Assembly: GCA_943737045.1 (NCBI GenBank)
Contig: CALSFV010000364.1
Location: 186,001 to 250,000 of the forward strand
Length of the DNA stretch: 64,000 nt
Reading direction: 5' to 3'
DNA from: Parapristionchus giblindavisi
Lineage: Eukaryota > Nematoda > Chromadorea > Rhabditida > Diplogasteridae
Shown here piece by piece: positions 1 to 12,836 of this stretch. Below the pieces are notes generated by a model that made no database searches, was not told the origin of the DNA, and worked only from the letters and a program-made list of their open reading frames with translations. Made by a program: the position numbers and the translations under genes. The stretch's first letter is position 1, and every line of letters begins with the position of its first letter.

Positions 1-178
1 TGTCTTCATAAATTCCACACCCCAATGGTTCTGTGCTTGATAAAGGCCATTAAAATGTTAAATGTACCCTCAAGAACCCTCACCGATATCGCTACATTAG
101 CGACGGACATACATCAATCCCTTTATGCCCTTATTTTCTTGTTACGCATATTATGATGGAATAAAGAATAAGATAAGA
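1..178 (+). mobile_element. 3' end of a LINE-like element
   Basis: It contains TTCTGTGCTTGATAAAGGCC, then ACCGATATCGCTACATTAGC-GACGG, and ends GGAATAAAGAATAAGATAAG with short tandem repeats. The same tail type recurs at 1430-1566, 12960-13110, 50290-50435 and 52620-52750. It is cut by the window edge. Confidence 0.5.
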
Positions 179-199
179 TAAGATAAATGTAAATCTCAC

Positions 200-1533
200 C
201 GGATTCTTTCGTTTCCTCCTCTCACTCGGAGTCACAGTCGGCGCAGGAGTAAAACTTCCACCGAACTGTTGCGATAACAACGAAAGGTCGGAACTGAGAA
301 GACCGGCCGACGCAAAATTCCTCAGATGATCCCGGTTAACGGCGGTTCCGGTGAAGGGATGAATTCGGACGGTCAATTGTTCTTCCGGAAATGGTGTCTG
401 AAATTTGAATTTTTAAAATTTCTAAATTTTAATTTTAAAATTCAAAAATTACCTTATTCTCTACTTGCCGGAGTGATTGGTACGTGTTGAAAAGATTGCG
501 TTTCCTACAAATAACGAACCGGAATAGATTTTCATTTTTTTTTTCAATTTAAATAACACAGGCTCAAGTTTTCATTACACTTGTATATTAGCTTCGTAAC
601 TAGACCTTGAAAGATCACTGGCCTAGCAGTGATCACCCGCAGGACTACATGTGCCTTGAATAACGGGTTGTACCTTTACCTTTTACTAGATAACCAAGAT
701 TTCTTGTAGAGGGGATTATTGTTACTTTCCCCTCACACAGACTTATTTATCTTATCTCCACATTCCCCACAACGACCCAACTTCGGCAGTTAGCCTACTC
801 TTGACAAATGTGTTTAAATAAAATGAATTATTTTTCAATAAAAGTCTAAGTAATAAACAAAACTATATACTTTGTAGTTGTCGCGAGTTGGGCGTTCATG
901 AGCCTCTCCGGATACACGCTCATCTTGACGAGACGACGATGATTCGACGTGTACTCCTCATCCATTAAAGCCTCCGATAGTCCCTTTAAAGGACGCACAT
1001 TAAAGGGGTTGACACCTTTGTCAACGGTCTCTTCAGCGCACTATGCTCTCTCGTTGTTAGAGTACGAAATAGTGTGCGCAATGAAGAGGCCATTGAGAGA
1101 GGTTACGCTCACTTTAATAAAATAAAATATATAATATATTGAATGAATAAAAGATTATTATTTAAATATTATTATTATTATTTGTTTTTTTATTCGGCAA
1201 TTCGTTGAGAATTATTCTACCTTTCAAAATATCAACCACTTCCCATTCAACATTAGCCTCACGAACTATTGATATTTGGAATAATCTCCCTGATGCTATT
1301 GTGCAGGCTTCACCAACAGTCTTTCGTAATCATGTTAAAAATATCCCATATAATGTGATTGTCCCTGAGGTACATATTCACTCATGAAATGTTCTGAATT
1401 GATAACATTCCTGCTGCCTCTTCCTCCACCCCCACATCTCACCGATTCGCCTTGGCGACGGACATCCTTCACAAGACTATCTAACAGATATTCCCGATCC
1501 CCATCCCCGATGCGTTCATTTGAAGGAATAAAA

Positions 1534-1566
<33 letters not shown>

Positions 1567-1871
1567 AACTGATCATACTCTTTCTCATTTATACCCCTTA
1601 AAGGATCACACCAAGATAATTTTACTGAATTTATATTCATAAATATAGTACCGGCAAAGGGGGAAAGCGAGTTATAAACAAGCGAATGGAGATATAGGTT
1701 TGAGAATAGAAAGATCACTTATGCGGAGTTTCCATTTTTATTCGCATTTTATTTTATACACGATGATGATAATGATAAGGTACTGCAGTTCAAGATTTTT
1801 CTGTGATTTGTAAAGGGTGTGAAACCTATTTACAGAATATTTGTTACTTTCTCTTGCTCAAGAATAGATAA

Positions 1872-1902
<31 letters not shown>

Positions 1903-4900
1903 GTCTTCGTAATGATCAATCTCGCCCTGTACTCATTGTGAGAGGACAAAGCACGTATACACAAGACACAAGCATACTATATCCTCCATCTGTTCATACT
2001 ATCATACTATTCTATGTGAAGACATTACTCGATCCGATGATTTGAGAGGGACAACTAGCTCGCATGAGACACCCCCCCCCCTCCTACCCCATATTCGCTC
2101 TTTTCACCCTTTAATCATTATCATTTTGTGTTGAGAGTCCTTATTATGTTATTTATTATTTTCTTTCTTCATTCGACTGTCCCGTTCATGCGCGAGCATG
2201 TGATAAATATATAAATATATATGTATAGTCGACATGTGGACATGGAGCGAAAACCCACAGGGATCCACGAGTGTGAACAGTTGTCGTTTCGAACCCATGC
2301 ACATTAAAAGAGAGCCATTACCTCTTTCAATGGCCTCTTCATTGTGCACACTATTTCTCTGTTCTCTAATAACGAGAGAGCATTGCGCGTCGAAGAGACC
2401 ATTGAGAGAGCTCACTCTCCCTTTAAGGGTTACGGTATCACAGCAGCGTGCCAATTAGGACTTAAAGGCACACCACGAACAAAAAAAAACTTTGCTCCCC
2501 ACATTGGCAACACTCTCTCGTAAACAAGGAAAACAAGAGAGCATTGTCAGAGTGGAGAATTTCAAATGAGCTCGGGTTGTATTTTTTTAAATTGTATATC
2601 CGGTTTTCCGAAAAATGATGGTGGAATATGTCATGCTCCCAATGGCTAACAACCATATCCCAGCACACCACAGTGTGAACCTGATAAATATTGATTGATT
2701 GATCGATCTCTGGTTTCTACCTGTTTGAAGTCTTTTATCGTATCTCCTCCTATCGATCCCATTACGAGTTTACTATTCTTTAGTTCTTCCTCGCTGACTC
2801 CTTGAGTGTCCAGACCGTAAACGAAACAGAGATGTCCAGCGTTCTCGTCGTCGAAACGAATCAACATGGCGCCACCGTCCTGAAAATAAATTTAAAAAAA
2901 TTATGCAAAGAATAAAATAAAATTTGAACAAAATATTGCAAATTGTAAACAAAAAATAAAGGCAAAATATCAAACGATTTTCATTTATGCTCCTTGTTTA
3001 TCTATTTTCCTATCAAAACGGTGAAATCCATAATTTTCCATCTTTAAATTGTGTATTTCCTAATCTTTATGTGATTGTAAATAAATATAAAGGACGAACT
3101 AAAAAATAAGTCAAATAAATATTAATAAGTAATAGAATAATAATAAAATAGCGATATTGTATCGGTCCGCACCTGTAAATCCTCGCATCCTCTCATTCGC
3201 AACTCCTTGTAAGCATCCATCACATCGTAGACGGAAAAGAACGAAACAATCCTTAAAATTTTTTTTAATAATCATTGCCCAACAAAAATTAAATCGATCA
3301 TTCGACTTTCCATATGTTTAGAGCTAAAAAAATGAATTCCCGCGAGTTGTGAGGGCATACGAATTCGAATTTCCAGTTACCGTTTCCCTTTTTCCACGAT
3401 AATAATGAGCCGTGACAAGTAAATACCAAGAACCAGTCTCACCCCTTGTTGAATAGACTCATCATGGTATGATATTCCTCGGCAGCTGCCAGCTGCTTCT
3501 TGGTCTTGGTCGATTTCTTCTCAGCAATGGCAGGAGATGGACACAGTTTGTGGCCAACATCGAGGATCAATTCTGTCGCCTATAAGGAAGATTATATCAC
3601 AATAGCAGTTTGTTAAGTGAGAACATCACCGAAACTTTCTCATGATTAATCGCTGACCGAAGAAATTGGCTAGATCCAGAATACGGTGTAATGTCTTTAA
3701 TCGATACTCCAAAAAGTTGTTTCATGTTTCTCTTTTAGTTGATGTTTCTCTTCCCTTTCCGTGTTGTTTACATATATTGTGGGTCTCTGTAGAGGCCGAC
3801 ACACTATACTGCGCATTATTAGCTAACCTATTATAGTATTGAACAGTACAGTCCCGCACGTTCGCGCTCCCTAAACGCGGCCCCCCGCGACCCGCGGGGG
3901 GGGCGCATCATGCCGCATCGATGAATATTTTTTTTCAAACATTTCATTGCTTGTGATCGTTGCATCATCAGATAATATTTATATCACCGCAGAAACGAAA
4001 ATTTTTGGTTGAGTGTGGACAGCATCACACAGCCAGCCGTGTTGGTTGCGATCGTTGCATCATCATGTCCGCACCCTTATTTGATGATGCAACGATCACA
4101 AACAACGAATTGTTAAAAAAAATTATTCATCGATGCGGCATGATGCGGCACGCAGCGGGCCGCGGGGGGCCGCATCATGCCGCGTTTAAAGAGGGCGAAC
4201 GTGCGACGCTGTCCACACTCAACCAAAAATTTTCGTTTCTGCGGTGATATTAATATTATCTGATGATACAACGATCACAACCAATGAAAAAAAAATTATT
4301 CACCGATGCGGCATGATGCGGCCACCCGCGGGCCGCGGGGGCCGCGTTTAGGGAGCGCGAACGTGCGGAACTGTACATTGTGCAAATCTATTGTTGTGCA
4401 TCTATTAGCGTTATTAATTTAATGGTTAGACGGATTGATCACCTTGAACAACCACTGCCAGGGCGTGTGCCTCAACTCCGTCCGTCCGTCAAGCACAGAT
4501 ACGCATATTTCCTGAAATTAAAAGAATTTTTATAAAATTTCGAAATGTCCCTTTTAAGAATTATTCAAGCATTGTCGAAATGCACGTGTGTTTCAATGAC
4601 GTGGCAGCGTATTATCTTGACGCTTTGATAAGTCTTTGCTTTATACGTATGTGACTTCATTAATATAGGAATTACTGATAAGGCCATTGAGAGAGGTCCC
4701 CTTTAAGTGAAAATCATTTGCGGTTTGCGGTTTCGCCCTTATCTCAAAGAGGCATATTGAACATAACACACAATTACTCTGCACTCTGAACCGTCTATTC
4801 GTGTCACACACTGTTTCTTTGTACTCTAATAGCGATTGCATTCATTTAAAAATACATTCGACCTAATTTAAAATTCTCCGCTCTGGCAATGTTCTCTCGC

Positions 4901-7900
4901 TTTCGATATCTCTGCCAGAACGTTGCCAGAGCACCGAGTAAAATTAGCCCGGAGTATGCCTTTAAAAGCACATCAGACACTTCAAAATGGCGCACTTCAA
5001 AATGTCTCTCGACATTTTCGAATGACGTTGCGGTCGGACAATTGAAGAGACCACATTTAGTTCTTATTATTCTAATAACGTGTAAGACTAGCATGTTTCT
5101 CACTTCTTATCACTCTTATGGGGCGCCTAAATGACAACAATTCATGCATGTTATAGTCGGTCGAATTTAGAGGTTGTATGATAATAATGTATGATAAGAA
5201 ATCAGACATTGGTGACGCTAAGCTGTGTATCGACTCGTTTCACTACAAATTGCACCAAAACTGTCCTACATCGAACAATCATGGGCGCGTGATCCAATTA
5301 ATCAATTAACCAATACTGCAAAACATCATACTGAAAAAAATGCAGTATAATTTTTTATTACCCCTCTCACCTATATCCCATCATATTCTATCAGCATTTT
5401 AAAACTGATGCAGCAAGAATATGAAGGAATATATTTGAAAAAAAATATATGTCTCAAACAGAGAAGAGGTAACGAACATTCATGAAATCCGACTTTTCGA
5501 TCAATAAATCGTCAGAAACGTAGTCGCAGAGCAGTCGCATCCTCAATCGTTCCCTGTATTAGAAATAATATAAATTAATTATAATAATGATAGTAAATTA
5601 CTGGCCTAGCAGATATCCCCGCAGGACTTCATGCATCTTGAATAATGGGATAGCATTACCTTTTTAACATTTATTAAAAATTATGAGTTTACAGTCTCAA
5701 AATTTTATGTGTATGTGCTGCACAGATGCAGACAGTAATGTTTAATGCGTATCGACAAATAATATTTAGAAGTTTGTATAGTCAGCGCTATCAGATATTG
5801 CCAAGGCTTTGCAACGTTTACTTACTGTGTTTACCAATGTATTATGTTAACTTATTCAGTTTCATTTCATTGAACGTTAGCGACATTTCTCTCGTTTCGC
5901 GCATATTCACACTGATAAAAATAATAATATCCGAATTACCTCTCAGCTTTGAATGCACTTCCTCCAATATCAATAGGCGACGCGAGTCCTCCGTGGGTGC
6001 GCGCCACTTCACGATTATTTCCAAACACCGATCCCGGATACAGCACCCTCTCGATCTCCTCGAGCTCTTTCACTTGACGACAGCGTGCGACCCTTCAAAT
6101 ATTTACTTTTCCATATTTTTTTCAAGGAAAATGGGGGGAGTCTAAATCGTATTTCTACCAACTTTGGCAGGAACATCATGGCCTGGAAGTGGAGCAATTC
6201 GCGAGAAGTCAAACTTCGCGCTTGAGGAATCTGCGATTTGACGAATTGTCGACACGCCTCTTTGAGGATGCCCCAGGGAATGCGCTCCTGCTGCTCGGAT
6301 CCGTCCTAAAAAGTTTGCATTAAAAAATTTATTTCTCAAGATCTGCATAAATAACGTATGTAGTTAAGTATTGTACCTCGTTATCAAGCTACATAGAGCC
6401 CTTAAATTTGTTATCAGTCCTAACAAGTACTAGTACGCATGCAGTATTCCAACTTGACATGGGATCCCGGGGATTTCCTAGGGATCCCCTGTCACTGGTA
6501 AACATCTGGAGGTGAGCGAGCGATTTTTTTAGGCCGATACTTGATACTCACATAATTCTCCAGTTCAAGCAGCCGACTCCATACAATCGAATTGAGAAGA
6601 GGTTCGGTCTGATCGTTGGTGATGGCGATGAGGAACGGAAGTGATTGCATCGTCTGTATTGATTGGTTACAGTAACCCTACCGTATTCTTTCCCGTTCCT
6701 GTCTACCGTACCTTCTATTGATTTTCACACGCGTATACTCTCGAAATAGCACCTCTCTCAACATCAGCTATCCTACGCCAACAATTACAGTAACTTTTCG
6801 AGGCATTATATTTATTGCATTGCTAGCTAAGTCCCTAAGTAGGAAATTCCTTACGCAAAGTATTAGATAAGAGCATAATGCAAACTTTGCAAAATACTTA
6901 CGTGCTCGACGATGAACTTGTTGTCAATGTTCACTCCGACTTCCACTTGCACACAGTATCTTGTTGCGAGTTGACGACGATCGACCATCGAATTCAGCGT
7001 GACCCCCTAAAGGATAAGTTAGAGTAAGTTAGGTCCCTTAACGTTTAGTCAGGGTCAGTTAAGTCCATTAAGGTTAAGTTAGGGACAGTTATGTCACTAA
7101 GGTTATGTTGTTGTCAGTTATGATCGCTTAAGGCACTCACCATCTCAGGGAACGTCGCGCACAGGATTCCGTTTTCGTACTTGAAAGGAGTCGAGCGCAC
7201 ATTTTCGCCGTATCGAGCGAGCAACGAAAACCTGGAAATATATAATTAAAACAATGTCAAAATTCCAACTGTTTGTTAAAATGACTCTCTTGGAACTCTC
7301 CAACTTGGTAATTCTTTCTCATTATACTGTCCTATTGGAGAGTTTCACCAATGAGGGATAATTAGCATGGTGTATCCTTTTAAAGGGACTGAAACCATTG
7401 TCAACGGTCTCTTCAACGCTCTACGCTCTCTCGTTGTTAGAGAACAGAGAAATAGTGTGCGCAATGAAGAGATCATTGAGAGAGATAACGCTCCCTTTAA
7501 AGGTACACCCCAAGCTAATTTTACTCGCCGAATTGGCAATACTCTCTCGTAGGCAAAGAAAGCGAGAGAATGTGGCCAGAGCGGAGAGTTTCAAATTAAC
7601 ATGGGGTGTCCCTTAAATGCCGCACGTGTGAGTATCGGGTGCTGCTTGACTCGCAACGAGTTTGCCTTCAGCATTGACGACAGCGCCCGTTCTATCGGTG
7701 GATGTCTTGCTCGCCGCTGTACCTTCCCGCTGAGTGAGGATCATCCGACCGGCTACTTGACTGAAATTTTAGTTACTTTAAAAAACCAGTTTTGTGTATT
7801 TGTCGATATTTTTGAATTTAACAATTAATCATTTATCTAAAAGTTGATTCTGTTTCGATTTCATTTTCTTAGGTAGCACTCATCTGACACCCGGCCAAAT

Positions 7901-10900
7901 TTGAAACTCACCTTTCTGACAATGTTCTCTCGCTTATTTTGTCTTATACAGCTTTGCTAGAGAGGAGTGTTGAATTAACAGCTCGGGTTGAGTGTCTCAA
8001 TTACTCACGCATTTTTCGCGTCACACTGCTCTCCGACGATGCCGGGTTGTGCCTTTGTTAGTGTACACCGAAAGAAAGCCTCAACCGTGGAGGGACCTGC
8101 CCCGCATTGATTGTGGAACTCGGTCGAGGAGAGCGCGTAGACCCTGTGAATTTTGGAATTTAGAAAATTTCAAATTTAAATTTCAAATAAAGTTTTAAGT
8201 TTAATCTCACTTGATTCGCATCGTGGGATGGGATGTGCGGCACTTGACAACGTTGCGAGCTCTGAAAAAAGGAGAATTCTGACTGTTGCAGATAAATTTT
8301 GTTGGCGTTTTCTGTCAAGATGCTGACTGCAGTAAAATCCATAAATGATTAATCTTTTGTTAGCGATCGATTGATCTACCTATGAATCAGCGGTGCTTGA
8401 TCGATCTCGATAGGCTCATCGTGCCCACTGTCCAGTACTCCATGCACGTGTCGAGGCCATTCAACAACTACTGATCTGAATTATTGATTTTTAAATAAAT
8501 ATATCTTTGTGTTTTTTTTCTGTTAAAACTTTCAGTAAATTCATCACTTCATCAACTCTTTTCACTTTGCTGCTAACGTCGTAGCGTCGTATTTATGCGT
8601 GCTCCACTATCTATCAGTTTATCGACATTAATCTGTTTTGCAACTCATAAAGTATATTATAAATAAGATTGCTTACTCCTTAATGATATCCTGTATCAAC
8701 TTGAGATGCTCGACATGCTCATCTTTCTCTGTTCGCAGACACGACACTTCTTGATACAAAGGTGCGAATCTGAAATTATTCATTAAAAAATATCTCCATC
8801 TGCAAAAGCCTTCATTAGGAATTAAATGCAGTAAAAATTCTCTTCGTGTTTTTGCACACTCTGCGACATAAAGTGCTTATATATGACACGACGAAATTAT
8901 TGAAAAAATTTTGAACCCTATAATTTTCAAGTAGTTTCCAGATACTTATGAAACGTGTGACGTCTGATCAATCAACTTCTAATATTTCTGTTATTATTCT
9001 TACTGTTATTATTCTCGCAACAGGAGATCGGATGACACAAGGGGATGGATGAATCGCGATATCGATGTGTGTTTTGGATATTATTACAATCTTCTAGTCA
9101 TTCTATGCACAGGCGATGATCGGTATACCACACCCTCTTCGCCTCTACACCATCGTAATCATATCATATCATTTCACAAGTCGAGGTTTGGTCGAGCTGC
9201 GTGATAATCACTTTCCATGTCATTCTTCAACAAGTCTTATCTCCAGACGTTTCGCTATCACGAAATATCATGTCATGAATACTTAGTCATATGATCAGCA
9301 CCCATCTTTCCCCATCTACATTTCCGAATCGGAAGTTCCGTTCCGATATGTTAAGTAGCAGTATAAGTTCCGTTCCGTTCCGGAAGTTCCGATAGCTTTT
9401 TTAAGAGTGTATCAGTCTTACACTCTGTCAAAAAATCGGTCAGCCAAAAAGTCAGTCAAAAATATTACAATCTTAGTGGTGTTAGCTGGCCTAGTAGAAC
9501 CTAGTTGTGACTCGAACAAACCTTTACGTTTTGCAGTCTCCTCCTCTTCATTTTGAAAGTCTGATCGATTTTGAAAAATAAGACTCTATCATTGACTAAG
9601 CTCAAATAAAACCGCGGGAATTTTGAATATATTTAAATTTTGCTTTCTAATCAAGTTTAAGCCAAATCTATCCAATGTAAAATCAGGGAAAATATAGAGA
9701 ATCTGCCCATCCTTTGTCTGTGTCCTTCCTATCACTCTTGAACTTTGGAGATATGGAGACGTTATAAGTGTACCTCTCCATTTGTGGCAGACAGTGATAT
9801 TGATATTCCACCCTTGATAAGGGAGACTAGACACTCTAGAGCATTCATTTCCTCGAGACTGTTTGAGTTGGTCAGACCAGAGAGTCCATGATTTCTATCA
9901 GACTACGAGACAGACGCGCAGAAATTCCGGGAATACCAACTTTTCGAGGAAAGGGAAAGTTAAAAAAATAGATGAGAGGGCATGCGAATAGAGGAGTGAG
10001 ACATCTTTTCTTGACTAAATTCATCATCTATGCGAAATTGATACTGCATAGTCAAGGAATTTCCAAGGGATTGACGAAAGTGGGCCCGGGCTATATGAAC
10101 AAGAAACAACAATAAATCGAACCATCCCATAAAGATTTCGATAGCAGAAATATAGTGCACAAGACCAGTGAAGTGCTATATTTAGCATGTGTTATTTTTA
10201 ACGCACAAAGTATGCTTGGAAGTACACTTTTTTCTCTGTGTGTTTTTACAGCGATAGTGGAATCAAACAATTACCGTACATTATGATTATTTTTGGCGCG
10301 AATAGCAGAAAATATTTGTCGTGTTACATAAACGCTACTTGGACCAACAATAAAGTTGATTATCATGGGATAAATTTAGCTCAAATTTGCGGTGTTCTAA
10401 ATCTGTCAATGACCAGTGATAACATCAATGTAACTGTACCCCTCCACCCATTGGTCGAGTCCAGTTATCAACAACAATCCATCTTCTATATCTATCATAT
10501 TTCTATAACAATATGAAAGAGTGAAGAGACAACGGGCAAAAAAGAGAGTGAAGACGGGCAGAGATAAGTCAGAAATGGGGAAGGGAAGAGGGGAAAATTG
10601 TGATAAGCGGCACATCGAGAATATTCGACAGTATCAGGACACAGAGTTATTTAAGATGTCTCATCGATTTTGTGGCGATGTGGGCTGATTATGTGCTGAA
10701 TGACATCACAAACCTTCATAATTATAAAAGCAAAATTATTCTAATAGTAAAACAGGAAGAAACAACATATTGAAACCGTGGATGGATACTGTCAAAAGCG
10801 CAAATTTGTAATTAATATAAGTGTTTTAGTAACAATTATTGACGCGGTCTAATATTAACAAACTATATTTATTAATAATAAAAATCAAACCCGGCCATGA

Positions 10901-11455
10901 CTCCATCATCATCGATTCGACGAGGATCAACGACTAACGAGGACCTGAATAATGCATTTAAACTTAAAAAAAAATTAAACTACGATCACTTTACGATAAA
11001 TATAAGTCATCATATGTATGTGCAATGAGCATTTTAAAATCTCCATAGCTCAGGAGATTGGTTATGATGATTATGAGTGCCACCAAGTTTTGTCTAAAAA
11101 AGGTTCTCACCGTCGCTGCTTCAGAATCCACTGGCGCTTGTCTTGGACGAGTTTGTTGAATGCGCGACGCTGCGTCTCCAACTCGGACACCGGTCGTTTA
11201 ATCTCTTTGGACGGCACCGAACCACCGTTCATCAACATCAGATTCTAGAAGAAGATACGGTAATACGCAGGATACGGTATACCGTTCCACCATTTTACAG
11301 TGTAGTAATATCATATTATGTATGAGATTACGGTATGTCAGGTTACGGTATTTCAGATTACGGTAAGTGACCAACCTCCATGATCTCATCGACGCGTCGT
11401 TTCTGGCCTGTAGCCATCTTTGATCGAAGAAGAACCGTGGTCGCAATGATTGCAC
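200..11455 (-). CDS. sta: STAT family transcription factor (partial; 3' end beyond window, 5' end not found)
   Basis: I read 17 exons: 11455-11376, 11244-11111, 8769-8677, 8475-8380, 8261-8211, 8143-8009, 7231-7141, 7006-6902, 6653-6552, 6305-6159, 6092-5940, 5553-5478, 4511-4443, 3579-3443, 3251-3173, 2879-2721 and 397-200, about 635 residues. Exons 1-3 are charged and helical (coiled coil). Exons 4-8 are the DNA-binding barrel, with NVVKCRTSHPTMRIK and RYCVQVEVGVNIDNKF. Exons 9-13 are the linker (SLPFLIAITNDQTE, then TPWQWLFK). Exons 14-17 are the SH2 domain: FNKGIVSFFS, then AMLIRFDDENAGHLCF with the phosphotyrosine-binding Arg of the LIRF strand, then the IHPFT segment. STATs are phosphorylated on a Tyr after SH2, dimerise and activate genes in the nucleus. 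That Tyr would lie off the left edge. Nematode relatives are sta-1 (dauer/TGF-beta control) and sta-2 (epidermal immunity); I cannot tell which this is. All junctions keep phase except exon 10 to 11, which is unresolved. No N-terminal STAT domain was seen, as in C. elegans STA-1. Confidence 0.88.
600..690 (+). mobile_element. SINE 3' fragment
   Basis: It reads GATCACTGGCCTAGCAGTGA, then CCCGCAGGACTACATGTGCC, and ends ACCTTTACCTTTTAC. This matches the 3' third of the SINE at 35199-35455. Confidence 0.55.
991..1116. mobile_element. Family-B TTAA palindrome
   Basis: It reads ATTAAAGGGGTTGACACC, CTCTCGTTGTTAGAGTACGA and GAGGCCATTGAGAGAGG in the order typical of family B. Confidence 0.7.
1205..1566 (+). 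mobile_element. LINE reverse transcriptase C-terminus plus 3' UTR
   Basis: The frame reads STLASRTIDIWNNLPDAIV and later SPTVFRNHVKNI. This matches the RTI.WN.LP end of CR1/Jockey-type LINE polymerases. It is followed by a 3' UTR with CGCCTTGGCGACGG and a tail of (TAT)n. It is 5'-truncated, as usual for LINE insertions. Confidence 0.65.
2305..2436. mobile_element. Family-B TTAA palindrome
   Basis: It reads ATTACCTCTTTCAATGGCCT, CTGTTCTCTAATAACGAGAG and GAAGAGACCATTGAGAGAG. A copy in the opposite sense to 991-1116. Confidence 0.7.
3847..4375. mobile_element. Tc1/mariner-like nonautonomous palindromic element
   Basis: The terminal inverted repeats begin TACAGTCCCGCACGTTCGCG and end in the matching CGTGCGGAACTGTA, with TA at each tip. 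The element is 529 bp and has internal repeats (GATCGTTGCATCATCA in both orientations) and GC-rich blocks. It lies in the STAT intron between exons 13 and 14. No transposase was seen. Confidence 0.75.
4851..4972. mobile_element. Family-A TTAA palindrome
   Basis: It holds CTCCGCTCTGGCAATGTTCT, CTCTCGCTTTCG and AGTAAAATTAGCCCGGAGT. Sequence before it (4675-4840) looks like a scrambled family-B relic. Confidence 0.65.
7007..7140. repeat. STAT intron of GTTAAG/TTAGG units
   Basis: Degenerate words such as AAGTTAGGTCC, CAGTTAAGTCC and AAGTTAGGGACAG fill the intron between STAT exons 7 and 8. No element ends are seen. Confidence 0.6.
7377..7617. mobile_element. Family-B and family-A TTAA palindromes joined end to end
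   Basis: Family B (7377-7500) has ACCATTGTCAACGGTCTCTT and AATAGTGTGCGCAATGAAGA. Family A (7497-7617) has CAAGCTAATTTTACTC, ACTCTCTCGTAGGCAAAG and GCGGAGAGTTTCAAATTA. They share one CCCTTTAAAGG tip. Confidence 0.75.
7890..7988. mobile_element. Family-A TTAA palindrome (eroded)
   Basis: CACCTTTCTGACAATGTTCT, CTCTCGCTTATTTTGTCT and TAACAGCTCGGGTTGAGTGT follow the family-A order. It lies beside STAT exon 6. Confidence 0.5.
8800..9580. other. Non-coding intron sequence of STAT
   Basis: A/T-rich sequence. Apart from GAAGTTCCGTTCCG words at 9325-9400 and a possible SINE scrap near 9490, I see nothing I can name. Confidence 0.5.
9589..9834 (-). CDS. Unassigned ORF inside the large STAT intron
   Basis: The frame has 81 codons (WNINITVCHKWRGTLITSP, then YIFPDFTLDRFGLN). 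It lies between STAT exons 2 and 3, on the same strand. No acceptor or donor places it in the STAT message, and STAT coiled coils do not carry such sequence. It may be a repeat relic. Confidence 0.15.
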   Translation of the reverse strand: MSSLPYQGWNINITVCHKWRGTLITSPYLQSSRVIGRTQTKDGQILYIFPDFTLDRFGLNLIRKQNLNIFKIPAVLFELSQ

Positions 11456-11735
11456 CTAAATGATGCATACGGTAATATACGGTAGCGAGTATACAGTAAC
11501 TGGTATACGGTAACTAGAATGCAGTAACGGATATATGGTAACAGGTATACGGTAACTAGCATACTGTAACTGGTATATAGCAACAGGTATAATTTATTGG
11601 TATACGGTAACTAGTATACGATAAATGGTATACGGTAACTAGTATGTGTTGGCTGGTATATTGTAACTAGTATACGGTAACTGGTATACGGTAACTAGTA
11701 TATGGGAATTGGTATACTGTAGAAAGTACTAAGAC
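11456..11735. repeat. Degenerate TATACGGTAACTAG tandem repeats
   Basis: Units of about 14 bp (GTATACGGTAACTA, GTATACGGTAACTG) repeat for nearly 300 bp. Sparser units continue to about 11950 and lie on both sides of STAT exon 1 (also 11258-11370). Confidence 0.75.
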
Positions 11736-12271
11736 ACATTAACCCTCAGTAATGTTACGGAGACATTTTAGGCTCAAAATATCCAGTGTCGCAAATACGG
11801 TAACTATCAGTGAACATACCCTAACTATAAAAGCGCTAATATATGGCAGCTATAGCAAGGAGTTGTATGTGCAAGGCTATAGGCAATTACGGTAGCATAA
11901 CTACATTAAGTAATGGGTACGGTAACGCAGGCATAGAGCATCTAATCCTAGCGCATGATGAGTCAGAGCCAACTGCAATAGTGTGTCTATAAGACACTTG
12001 CTACAATCATCGCTTATCAGGGAAGAGTATCAAATGGAGGTTGGCTCTAAATGCTTTCTAAATGCGCTGATAGCGGACACTAGTTAGAGAATACGACCAG
12101 CCTCAAGTATTGATAAGACCCGCATCGATTAGTTAAGTGATCAAAGATTTCCACCATCTCTCGGGTTCAATGATATGATAATATACAATCATACACACTA
12201 CATGTTTATCGGATGACTAAGTTGCTCAAACTATATTAATGAAAGTATTGCAAGACCCGAATTGAGATAGA

Positions 12272-12430
12272 TGGATGCGTTTGTGGAGACAAGGCTTCAT
12301 GAACATTGCAAGAAACAACGATTAGAGGAATCATTTCATATCACTACGGATCCGGTGATCCACCGAATAGTTGATCTGTATGAAGTGTTTAAACGTCTAA
12401 AAAATTACAAGACGTGGCTACAGTAAGATG
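12272..12430 (+). repeat. Dispersed repeat with short ORF (copy 1)
   Basis: A 51-codon ORF starts MDAFVETRLHEHCKKQRLEE. Its second half, from CCGGTGATCCACCG through GTGGCTACAG, is repeated at about 20778-20860. This makes a mobile-element origin more likely than a host gene. Confidence 0.45.
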
Positions 12431-12836
12431 GGGAGTGTATATTTATCAAAAAGACATACTGCGCTATCAACCATTTGAATGTTATTCAACTACATGTACT
12501 GATATCAGCAATACTCTGATCGCTTGTTATGACAATGATTATCAATCAATTCTTTCACCTTCCTCCCTTCATACACACATATAGAGATTCCTTTGTCATT
12601 TATCATAGTTTGATACCGTCACAGGGTATTGAAATATATTTAAAGTTATGCATTGCGAAACAAAATCAGACACAGTTTTAAATAGTTTTAATGACTATTT
12701 AATTTCAACATCAATGCGCATGCAAACCTATATTTGTATCATATAATTTTATAATTTTAGTAATTCATTTTGGTAATATTGTGCAATGTAATAGTCTACA
12801 TGAGACGAGATCACTGTTTCAGGTTCCAGAGAAAAT

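Noticed and set aside
5726..6145. 139-codon plus-strand ORF
   Set aside because: It is antisense to STAT exon 11, which has matching phase with exon 12; no splice sites or motifs support it.
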